Of a stretch of DNA of 64,000 nucleotides, positions 55,020-64,000 are shown piece after piece. Below the pieces are notes generated by a model that saw only the letters and a list, made by a program, of their open reading frames with translations, did no database searches and had not been told where the DNA came from. The translations under genes were made by a program, and so were the position numbers. Positions within the stretch are counted from its first letter, which is position 1; each line of letters begins with the position of its first letter. The stretch lies in the NCBI GenBank assembly GCA_017979445.1, contig JADQWC010000286.1, positions 1 to 64,000 of the forward strand. The letters run 5' to 3'. The stretch comes from Akebia trifoliata. Lineage: Eukaryota > Streptophyta > Magnoliopsida > Ranunculales > Lardizabalaceae.

Positions 55020-56594
55020 TAAATATAAAATTATTAGTCAAGTGTTCTTGCAATGTCACCAATAATACTTTTAATTAATATTGTATTGTTCAATCCCAAT
55101 TAAAGATATAAAGAAAAGCAGAGCACATTTATTCACAAATACAAGATTTATATGATTTACATGATGTTCTCGTAAAGCCCACATCTTCAGTTTCCTTTCG
55201 GTGTTGAAAAAGCCATTTTGATCAAATTTACATAAAAGATAATAGAGTACTAATGATAATTCCATTTGCTCATGGATTTCACAATCATAAATGGTTTTAG
55301 CCTTGGAGGTTTTAACAGAAGTCCATCCCTATACTCAACTTAGTTAAGACAGAAAATGAATGAAGGGACTTCACAATTCAAGCACTCCAACGATATGTCG
55401 GTCACATAATGGGTATTAATGGGCCAAATTATGATATTGTTGTGACTTAAAATCCAATTGAGCAAGTCACTTTTATTGCAAAAAGACGCCCCTAGATCGA
55501 TCAAGAATGATAAACAACGAAGATTCAAAATAGAGATCAAACAACCCACCGAGAGCTAGCTAAGATGGTAAGGACGGACTGGGTGTGCTCCCCAGGTCTT
55601 GACTTCGAATCTCTATATACTCTTCCACAAGGCCATATTTAAACGCCTATATAGTAGGGACACCCAAAATATCAAGAATACACCCAAAAAACACAAGTTA
55701 GGGCCATAAATCAATAAATTTTCACATGCGTTGTGTTCTCCGTAAATCTTACGACGAATCGGTTTACAACCTTCTCATTAGCATGGCAAAATGATTTATT
55801 AGTTTGACCACTTTAACAAATGAAAAATCAATCTAATGGTTAGGCCCAAAATGAAAAATGATTAAACCAAATGACTAGAGACAACCAAAGAATAGAGTTG
55901 GTAAGTATTACCAAAGAATTACTCCACTTGATTAGTTGGATCAATTCTAAACTAATTGTTTTCTGTGGATTGCATTGTAATTTTAACCATCTCAACCATT
56001 TGTTTGATGGAGAAGACATTTGAGTCTCCACTGTTTGTATAATTTTATAGACCCATAGTCTATGATTTTTTTAAAAAGTCGTGATTATCATAATGTAGTC
56101 AACTAAATCACGATATTTTCAAAAAGTCGGGTAGTTTTTGAAAAATCACTTTAATCATAATCAACAATTTTTTGAAAAACTCATAGATTATTTTTTTAAT
56201 TTTAATTTTATCATTTAATATATAAAATAAAATACATATTTTTTATACTTCAAAATTTTATTTAACGTATCCGATGTTTAATTTCTTGATTTATCGATCT
56301 TTTGCCAATTATTTTTCGAAGCTTTCAATTACCAAATTATTCTCGAACCCGACTTTGTTGCTATGTACCTCGAGTCGACTCGATTGGCTTTTTAGTTGAC
56401 TCACCCCTTAACTTTCCTAAGTGTTATGTTAGAATATCATGCATCCAATGCAAAATAAAATAAACACATAGAGATTTAAGAGGTTCACCCATTTAAGGGC
56501 TACATCCTTGGAGTGCGATCGATCTTCTTTATTTAGTATGGGTTTACAAAAGTTTTTTTTTTTTTGTCTTTCTCTCGGAGTCGTTATAAATATC
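55020..56594. other. Dispersed repeats between AHK5 and NAC fragments
   Basis: 55060-55550 matches 42590-43030. A SINE follows at 55551-55659; then 55690-56300 matches 32690-33350. 56440-56570 matches the block just downstream of NAC copy 1. No gene. Confidence 0.55.
55551..55659 (+). mobile_element. SINE, 3'-truncated copy
   Basis: A box TAGCTAAGATGG and B box GACTTCGAATC are present; ends at TATAGTAGGG without the terminal GGTGGTGGTACGTG...poly-A. Confidence 0.65.
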
Positions 56595-57483
56595 TCAAGA
56601 AAATTTATCAAATAATTCGCTCATGTCGGCATCTGTCCATTCTTTTGGTTCGTCATCAATCGCTAATTCTGAAGAAAATGGTTCTTTGTGTAATTGTCTT
56701 GAGTCATCTTCTGTCCATTCCGATAAATGATGATCTTGCTCAATATTGCTGGCTTGTTGTTGGAGTGAATTTAGATTAACGTCCTCGTTGGATATGGAAG
56801 CAAGCCTTCTATCTATTTCATCCATTGAAATGCTACTTTGTAACAACCAGTCAAAACGATCTCTTAAAATATCTTGTAAATGATCATCGTGTGTCGTCAT
56901 GGTCACCATCACTGGTACTGCTAATGCTGATTCCATCATTGGTACTACTAATGCTGGTGGAGCATCATTTGATTTCTTCACATTCTCATGAATCCGACAT
57001 ACGACCCAGTCTTCCAACTACATGTCAACAATAAAGAAATTAATTATTAATCTAAAATAAAAGAAGAAGAAGAAAGATCCATACATTGATTTTCTTCAAG
57101 TTGTTCAGCCGCCTCGTATGAGAGCTCTCAATGATTAGGTATTCATGCATAATCCAATTGGTTTTTTGGTGAGACTTCCCTCTAAAGAACACCAAAGTTC
57201 TCTTGCACCCAATTATCTCTTTCTTGAGATAGATTTTTTTATCACCGGTAGTCCTCCAAAACCCATCAACCGTAAGATGATTTGGACGGTTCCATTGGGA
57301 TGCTTTCGATCCCTTTGTGTGAAGAAGTAAAAGTCTTTCTCCATTTGAAGTTTGTACATCTCAGTTCAATTAATTAATAAATAAATAATTAAAAATTAGT
57401 GTTCTAATTAAACGCCATCTCTCAAAAATAACAAGAACAACAAATATCCAAATTAACGAGAGTGAAACATGCGAGATTTTCAG
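56595..57483 (-). pseudogene. NAC gene copy 2, truncated pseudogene
   Basis: Exon 3 (57017-56595) is open and ends in the same ELFDKFS; exon 2 (57361-57085) aligns over its whole length but has a one-base deletion near 57290 (GACGGTTCC against GACGTTTCC+C in copy 1), and the acceptor before it reads CTG in place of CAG. Exon 1 is lost: only its last 12 or so bases remain before the sequence switches to an unrelated repeat at about 57483. Not functional. Confidence 0.88.
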
Positions 57484-59032
57484 AGTTACGTGATTCGGCA
57501 AGATTGCTCACATCCACAAGAGGTGATGATAATTCTTTGTTGATGAAAAACTTCAAAAGTATAATTTTTTTTAGAGTTTATGAACTTGGAATATATATGA
57601 AGTCCTAGGGCAAAACTTGCATTATCTAATGACAAAAATTCCCCTAAAGTTGTAGGGACGCCCAAAATATCAAGAATACACCCAAAAAAACACAAGTTAG
57701 GGCCATAAATCAATAAATTTTCACATACGTTGTGTTCTTCGTAAATCTAACGATGAATCAATTTACATCCTTCTCATTAGCATGGCAAAATAATTTATTG
57801 GTTTGACCACCTAGACAAATGAAAAGTCAATCCAATAGTCTGAGTTTAGGCCCAGAATGAAAAATGATTAAACCAAATGACTAGAGACAACCAAAGAATA
57901 GAGTTGGTAAGTAGGACCAAAAATAAGTGTTAAACAAACTTAGCGTTGGAGGTTTTAATAGATGCCTATCCCTGTACTCAACTTAGTTGGGACAAAGAAT
58001 GAATGAAGGGACTTCACAATTTAAGCACTTCAACGATATATCGGTCACATAATGGGTATTAATGGGCCAAGTGATCATATTGTTGTGACTTAAACTCCAA
58101 TTGAACAAGTCATTTTTGTTGCAGAAAGACGCCCCTAGATTGATCAAGAATGATAAACTACGAAGATTCAAAACAGAGATCAAACAACCCACCGGGGGCT
58201 AGTTGAGATGGTAAGGACGGACTGGGTGTGCTCCCCAGGCCCTGACTTCGAATCTCTATATACTCTTCCACAAGGCTATATTATCAGATGGGTAATTGAT
58301 TGGAGGGAACTGTTCATGCATTAATGCAATTTAACATAAAAAACACAAATCTTACTAGTTTTTCATGAATCCCTAGTTGAGACTATGTTATTCATGAATC
58401 TCCTACAGTTTTCAATAGTTCCATAACCACCTAAACAAGTTCAAATTTGAAGAAAGAAAAACAACAATATTCTGACTTACTTCTATAAAAATAAAATATT
58501 AAGAGAAAATAAATCCCATAATAGAAAATATGAGAGATTAAAAATCTATTGTTAAAAGGATTTATGATTTGAAAAACAACTGAAAATTGTAGATTGGTAT
58601 TTGTCATGCCCACCACCCCACAAATCATCATCCATACACATACATATGGTAAACCCATAGCTGTGAATAGGACAGTTTATCAACAAATTCATTGCTCATA
58701 ATGTTTTTATGTAGACAAACAATAGGAATGCAAAACGATAGTTACAAGAATTAAAGATTCATACAAAAGCAGAGCACATTTGTTCACAAATACAAGATTT
58801 ATATGATTTACACGATATTCACGTAAAGCCCACATCTTCAGTTTCCTTTCGGTGTTGAAGAAGCCATTTTGATCACATTTACATAAAAGATAATAGAGTA
58901 CTAATGATAATTTCATTTGCCCACGGATTTTGTGATCATAAATGGTTTTAGCGTTGGAGGTTTTAACAGAAGTCCATCCATGTACTCAATTTAGTTGGGA
59001 CAAAGAATGAATGAAGGGACTTCACAATAGAT
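57484..59032. other. Dispersed repeats, no gene
   Basis: 57484-57690 is D3a, 57690-57930 the 32690-type repeat, and 57940-58190 a copy of 42785-43040. A truncated SINE follows at 58191-58281. 58285-58350 matches 32640-32700, and 58750-59030 a further copy of 42640-42860, which is broken at 59032 by the copia element. Confidence 0.6.
58191..58281 (+). mobile_element. SINE, 3'-truncated copy
   Basis: GGGGGCTAGTTGAGATGGTA head and GACTTCGAATC B box, truncated at AAGGCTATATT. Confidence 0.6.
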
Positions 59033-59244
59033 TGATTCTTCAAATCTCAGTCCTAACAGAAAATCCTCAGTTGAGGTCAATCCTAAAGGATAAGGATCTG
59101 CTCCTCCTTTATTTCAGGAATACCAATATTTTAGGAGTTAACAAATCAATGTAAATCTATAACAGATTTGCAACAAATCTTCTTTGTATCTCTTTATATT
59201 TGTTGTACCTTAATCACTGAGCATGTAGTGATACAGTCCTTTTA
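59033..59244 (+). repeat. Copia 5' LTR, probably 5'-truncated
   Basis: TGATTCTTCAAATCTCAGTC ... GTGATACAGTCCTTTTA. Directly followed by the PBS. In the 3' copy the homologous start is preceded by 36 bases after a GTGGGGG polypurine-like tract, so the original LTR may have begun earlier and lost its first bases here. Confidence 0.8.
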
Positions 59245-59256
59245 TGGTATCTGAGC
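59245..59256 (+). other. Copia primer binding site
   Basis: TGGTATCTGAGC, one base from TGGTATCAGAGC, the complement of the 3' end of plant initiator tRNA-Met used by most copia elements. Confidence 0.8.
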
Positions 59257-59308
59257 AACAAACGTTTGATACGTTTCTTGATCCATCTTCATTAACAAAA
59301 CTCTGCAC

Positions 59309-60260
59309 ATGGATGCCTCTTCTTCCATCACTACATCTCCACCTACCAAGAATCATTCAAACATCTCTCATCTTATTAGCTTAAAACTTGATCAGAACAA
59401 CTATCTTTTGTGGAAATCACAGTTTTTGCTGATTTTGAAGAGCAATGATCATGTTGGTTTTATTGATGGCACAACATCGTGTCCTACCAAGTTTACTCGA
59501 CAACTGCAGATAGCGGATTGCAACCTCATCAAGTCAATGATGCTTATCTTGCTTGACAAAAGCAAGATCAATTTCTTCTAAGCTGGATCAATGCCACACT
59601 GATAGAAGGTATTCTAGCCCAAGTTGTAGGGCTATGTGACCCGCAATCTGTATGGGTCGCTCTTGAGATGATATTTTTGTCTCAATCACAAGCACAAGTG
59701 ATGCAGTTTGGCCGACAATTACAGACTTTAAAAAAGGGTAATACCTCTGCAATGGATTACTTACACAAGTTCAAGATTACTGCTAATAAACTAGCTACTA
59801 TAGGCAAACCAGTTGATGACTTTAATCTTGTCACATATGTCTTGGAAGGACTTGGACCTGAATATGGTCCATTTGTCACCTCTGTTTCTCATAAAAGAAC
59901 CACCCATTACTATGAGAGAACTCTATGGTTCATTGATTAGTGAAGAAATTTGTATCACAAGCTCTTTTTCAACGAATGCAACTGAAGCTACTGCCTTTGT
60001 GGCTAACCGCTCTCCCTTACATTCACAACGGGGAAACTACTTTGGTTGAGGGGCCTCTCACTCATTTAGTAGAGGTCGTGGTCGTGGAAAAGGTCACAAT
60101 GTTAATGGCGGTCAACATGTTGGACAACCACATACCAATCCGACTTCTACTTGTCTTATTTGATAGATTTGTAACAAAGTTGGGCACTCTGCCCTTGATT
60201 GTTACCATCGCCTTGATCACTCATATCAAGGACGTGGAATTCCAAATCAACTTAACTCTC
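59309..60260 (+). pseudogene. gag: Copia gag, frameshifted
   Basis: N-terminus SLKLDQNNYLLWKSQFLLIL is the typical copia Gag start (LxxxNYxxWxxQ). It continues after a frameshift near 59550 with VWVALEMIFLSQSQAQVMQ, LQTLKKGNTSAMDYLHKF and VLEGLGPEYGPFVTSV. Near 60150-60205 a zinc-knuckle relic (ICNKVGHSALDC) has lost its first Cys region to a stop. Stops at 59579, 59938 and 60154. The protease that should follow is absent. Confidence 0.85.
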
Positions 60261-60302
60261 TTCATGACCTTCTCCTATTGTTTCTAATAATGGTTTTCGG
60301 TA

Positions 60303-61116
60303 TTATTTTTCAATGTTGATAACTATAGCAAATTTTGTTGGCTTTTTCCTCTTCAGCTCAAGCTCTTGCTACCTTTATTAAATTTAAAACTCATACTGAA
60401 AACCTCTTGAATGCCAAGATTAAATCTCTCCAAACTGATGGAGGGGGTGAATTCACAAGTAATTCCTTTCGTAATTTTTTATCCCTCGATGGCATCCACC
60501 ATCGCATGACATGTTCCTACACTGCAGAACACAATGGGGTAGTAGAACGTAAGCATCGTCATATTGTTGAAATGACACTTGCTCTTCTTGCTCATTCTCA
60601 CATACCTCCCTTTTATTGGACTGAGGCCTTTCTTACTTCAGTATTTTTGATTAATAGGCTTCCCATGCGTATCCTTAATCACATCTCCCCTTGGGAAAAG
60701 TTATTTCATTGAGTCCCTGATTATTCCATTCTTAAGACTTTTGGTTGTGCATGTTATCCATACTTGAGGCCTTATCGAAATCATAAACTTGACTTTTGCA
60801 CTTCCAAGTGTCTTTATTGGTTATAGTTTGCAACATAAAGGTTATAACTACCTCCATATTCCAAGTGTTTGGGTGTATATTTCACGTCATGTAATTTTTG
60901 ATGAAAATCAATTTCCATTTAGCTACTCTCCCTACTACCCAATCATCCATCACTATTTCTTCAGTTGGTGTATTTATAGGCCCATTACAATCTTCCTCCC
61001 ATACGACTTTACCATCCTTACAACCCGATGTCTCGGTTCAATCCAATGAGACCCACCCACCTTCACCAAACCCACCTGCAGCTGCGATTCAGTCCCTACC
61101 TACAGACATGGCTTAG
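60303..61116 (+). pseudogene. pol: Copia integrase core, incomplete
   Basis: Starts abruptly within the catalytic core (VDNYSKFCWLF holds the first Asp), then SLQTDGGGEF (second Asp), and EHNGVVERKHRHIVE (Glu), so D-D-E is present, followed by FYWTEAFLTSVFLINRLP. The HHCC zinc domain and the protease before it are deleted at about 60290-60305. Stop at about 60710; the C-terminal GKG-like region continues in other frames. Confidence 0.85.
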
Positions 61117-61174
61117 TCCAATGTAAACCACCCCTTCATCAATCCCACCATCCACTAACCTCCCTCCCATTGTC

Positions 61175-62780
61175 ATGCCTTCCCAACCTCAACTTATAAC
61201 TACCTCTAAGCATCACATGATTACTCGATTTCGTGGTACCCGCACACCCAAGACCTATATTGCTACCCATTATCCTCTTGCCCTCATTGCCTCTACTCTA
61301 CCTATTGAACCTTCTAATTATACCCAAGCATCAAAGGTGGTTGAGTGGCGAGCTGCCATGGCACAAGAGATTGATGCGCTTATCAAAATGGGTTCTTGGT
61401 CTTTTGTTCCACCCAAATCTAAACAAAATGTTGTTGGATGTCGTTGGGTTTACTAGATCAAGCAAAAATCGGATGGTATTGTTGACTGCTATAGGGCAAG
61501 ATTGGTTGCTCAAGGTTATCACCAATAACCTGGTATTGATTACACCGAAACCTTTAGTCCCATAGTTAAGCCTACTACAATACAGTTGGTTTTATCTCTA
61601 GCTATCTACTTTAATTGGCCTCTCAAACAACTTGATGTTTCAAATGCATTTTTGCATTGTGAATTAAATCAAGAAGTTCATATGACTCAGCCACAGGGTT
61701 TTGTTGATTCTCAACATCCTAACTATGTTTGTCAACTTCTGAAGGCCATATATGGCTTCAAACAAGCACCGTGTGCTTGGTTTATGCGCCTCACTCGATT
61801 TCTTGAAGAACTTCATTTTGTGAGCTCTTCTGATGAAACTTCTCTGTTTATACGCAAATTTGATGGCAGCATTACTATTCTTTTGATATACGTACATGAT
61901 ATGATCATTATCGGCAGTTGTACAAGGACAATTGCCCATCTTATTTCTCAAATGAAGACTACTTTTGCTATGAAAAATCTTGGTGATCTCACTTACTTCT
62001 TAGGTAGAGAGGTTTCTAGATCATCCAACTCTTTGTTTCTTTGCCAACACAAATCTCCAGTGCCTACTGGTAAAAAATTGTCCAAATATGACGGTATTCC
62101 ATTATTAGATGGTTCCGAATATCAAAGAATTGTTGGGAGTCCTCAATATCTCACTTTAACATGACTAGATCTTGCCTTCTCTATCAACCAAGTTTGCCAA
62201 TTCCTGCAATCTCCTACAAGTACTCATTGGCTAGCTATGAAACAAATTTTTCGTTATCTTAAGGGGACTCTTGACTCTAGTATTACTTTTATGCGAGGAA
62301 CTTCTCCACTATCTCTTCAAGCCTTTTGTGACGCAGATTGGGTAGGTAGCCCAGATGATCGACGCTCTACAATCAATTATTGTTTATTCTTCGCTTCTAA
62401 TCTCATCTCATGGAATGCCAAAAAGCAACCTATTGTTTCGTGCTCCTCCATTGAGTTTGAATACAGAGCTCTTGCACATACCGCTGTTGAATTATCTTGG
62501 GTCCAATCTCTTCTTAAGGATGTACATGTTTATTTATCAGCCCCTTCTCTCGTTTGGTGTGATAATGTAGGGGCTATCTCGGTCGCTGAAAATCCTGTCT
62601 TTCATGCAAGAACTAAACACATAGAAGTCGATTATCACTTTGTTCGGGAAAGAGTTCTCAACAATCTTTTGATTGTTCATTACATTTCTACTGTCGACAA
62701 CTTGGCTGATCTGTTCTCTAAGGGCTTATCATCACCTAGATTTCATCTTCTTGGGAACAAGTCGACTGTTGGTTGTCCCC
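61175..62780 (+). pseudogene. pol: Copia reverse transcriptase and RNase H, broken
   Basis: RT blocks: EWRAAMAQEIDALIKMGSWS, CRWVY, then YRARLVAQGYHQ, KQLDVSNAFLHCELNQEVHM, QPQGFVD, LLKAIYGFKQAPCAWF. The catalytic box is YVHD where the family has YVDD, so one catalytic Asp is lost. RNase H: SPDDRRSTINYCLFFASNLI, SCSSIEFEYRALAHTAVELS, KHIEVDYHFVRERV. Stops or shifts at about 61454, 61527 and 62161. Inactive. Confidence 0.92.
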
Positions 62781-62831
62781 CTATCAACTTGTGGGGGCAG
62801 AATCGGCTACAGAATCTTATCCTAGGACCAT

Positions 62832-63044
62832 TGATTCTCCAAATCTCAGTCCTAACAGAAAATCTTCAGCTGATGTCAATCCTAAAGGACAAGGATCTGT
62901 TCCTCCTTTATTTCAAGAATACCAATAATTTAGGAGTTAACAAATCAATGTAAATCTGTAACAAATTTGCAACAAATCTGTTTTGTATCTCTATATATTT
63001 GTTGTAACTCTAATCACTGAGTGTGCAGTGATACAGTCCTTTTA
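62832..63044 (+). repeat. Copia 3' LTR
   Basis: TGATTCTCCAAATCTCAGTC ... GTGATACAGTCCTTTTA, about 17 differences from the 5' LTR. An upstream purine tract GTGGGGGCAGAA at about 62792 may be the polypurine tract. Confidence 0.85.
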
Positions 63045-63076
63045 CAACGAAGATTCAAAATAGAGATCAAACAACC

Positions 63077-63243
63077 CACAGGGGCTAGCTAAGATGGCAA
63101 GGACGGACTGGGTGTGCTCCCTAGGTCCTGACTTCGAATCTCTATATGCTTTCACAAGGCTATATTTAAACGACTACACAGTAGAGGGTGGTGGTACGTG
63201 GGGCTCGCCAAGGCAAAAAAAAAAAAAAACAGAGATCAAACAA
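63077..63243 (+). mobile_element. tRNA-derived SINE, full-length copy
   Basis: A box TAGCTAAGATGG (63086), B box GACTTCGAATC (63130), and the GGTGGTGGTACGTG end followed by A14 (63215-63229). Flanked by AGAGATCAAACAA on both sides (63063-63075 and 63231-63243), a target duplication. Confidence 0.75.
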
Positions 63244-63726
63244 AAACCCAAGATTTACGTGATTCGGCAAGATTGCCCACGTCCACAGGCAGTGATGATA
63301 ATTCTTTGTCGATGAAAAGCTACGAAAATATAATTTTTTAAAGCTTATGAACTTAGAATATATATGAAGTCTTAGGCCGAAACTTGCATTATCTAATGAA
63401 AAAAATTCCGCCAAAATATCAAGAATACACCCAAAAAACACAAGTGAGGGCCATAAATCAATAAATGTTCATATACGTTGTGTTCTTCATAAATCTTACG
63501 ACGAATCGGTTTACAACCTTCTCATGCATGGCAAAATGATTTATTAGTTTGACTACTTAAACAAATGATAAATCAATCTAATGGTTAGGCCCAGAATGAA
63601 AAATGATTAAACCAAATGACTAGAGACAACCAAAGAATAGAGTTGGTTAGTAGGACCAAAGAATTGCTCCACTTGATTAGTTGGATCTCAACCATTTGTT
63701 TGATGGAGAAGACGTTTGAGTCTTCA
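63244..63726. repeat. Dispersed repeats D3a and 32690-type
   Basis: Same order (SINE, D3a, 32690-type repeat, NAC) as can be pieced together from the other copies, with a deletion joining the repeat directly to NAC exon 2 at 63727. Confidence 0.65.
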
Positions 63727-64000
63727 CTTGCACCCAATTATCTCTTTCTTGAGATAGATTTGTTTATCACCCGTAGTCCTCCAAAAACCATCAACCGTAA
63801 GACGATTTGGACGTTTCCCATTGGGATGCTTTCGATACCTTTGTGTGAAGAAGTAAAAGTCTTTCTCCATTTGAAGTTTGTACATCTCTGTTCAATTAAT
63901 TAACAAATAAATAATTAAAAATTAATTAAACTTCATCTCTCAAAAAAAAAAAAATAATAATAAATAAATAAATAACAAGAACAACCAACAACCAACATCC
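63727..64000 (-). pseudogene. NAC gene copy 3, partial, runs off the window
   Basis: Exon 2 from about 63727 to 63891 plus intron 1, nearly identical to 44477-44760 of copy 1 (much closer than copy 2 is), including the CAG acceptor and the exon-2 bases deleted in copy 2. The 3' part of exon 2 and exon 3 are missing: the sequence switches to repeat at 63726. Exon 1 would lie beyond 64000. Confidence 0.85.

Larger units (their letters stand above)
53168..57483. repeat. Segmental duplication D2, copy 2
   Basis: Partner of 41028-44805, with a MITE, a SINE and extra dispersed-repeat sequence inserted or retained, and with NAC exon 1 cut off at about 57480 where sequence switches to repeat D3a. 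Confidence 0.85.
59033..63044 (+). mobile_element. Ty1/copia retrotransposon, decayed and internally deleted
   Basis: About 4.0 kb: short LTRs (59033-59244 and 62832-63044, about 8% different by eye), PBS, gag, part of integrase, RT and RNase H in the copia order (integrase before RT). The protease and integrase zinc domain are missing. No target duplication; the flanks are two points about 155 bases apart in the repeat it interrupts (compare 55370-55530). Confidence 0.92.

Noticed and set aside
59940..60287. 115-codon ORF within the copia gag/protease region
   Set aside because: Shadow frame of the broken copia coding region; the zinc-knuckle relic is read in another frame.

Overview
The window is nuclear DNA from a flowering plant. 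It is AT-rich, its host coding sequence is split by GT-AG introns, it carries Ty3/gypsy and Ty1/copia elements with plant-type primer binding sites, and it holds fragments of plant-specific gene families (NAC, AHK5-type histidine kinase, FUSED/TIO, VAMP72, DA1). I cannot name the species. Only one host gene, the NAC gene at 43851-44977, looks intact.

Positions 1-27760 are nested LTR retrotransposons of the Tat/Ogre branch of Ty3/gypsy. A complete 17.4-kb element (3200-20646) has 1771-bp LTRs about 98% identical, a 5-bp GATTT target duplication, a primer binding site, an extra ORF1 before gag, a protease followed by a G-patch-like segment, reverse transcriptase, two RNase H domains, integrase and a long 3' UTR with tandem repeats. 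It sits in the 3' UTR of an older relative: gag remnant and UTR at 1-3199, UTR at 20652-22373, 3' LTR at 22374-23980. Beyond that lie a further tandem array (23981-24850) and the 5' end of a third Tat-like element on the minus strand (PBS 25963-25981, LTR about 25984-27759).

The most unusual signal is in these 3' UTRs. Four tandem families in the two nested elements (about 35-60, 33, 34 and 77 bp units), and a fifth next to them (about 33 bp), each carry one short hairpin per unit. Between units the stem bases often change in complementary pairs.

Positions 28-64 kb are a mosaic of duplicated blocks, a tRNA-derived SINE, foldback MITEs and a decayed copia element (59033-63044). Scattered through it are exon-sized pieces of at least eight unrelated host genes, all on the minus strand: DA1-like peptidase, ATP-citrate lyase beta, ribosomal protein eS8, AHK5-like kinase, VAMP72-type SNARE, FUSED/TIO kinase, SRP receptor alpha, and NAC. 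Several carry stops, frameshifts, lost splice sites or missing exons. Two large blocks (29.4-31.5 = 49.2-51.4 kb; 41.0-44.8 = 53.2-57.5 kb) are duplicated, and a further NAC-containing copy runs off the right edge. The pattern suggests gene-fragment capture followed by local duplication; the capturing element itself is not identified.
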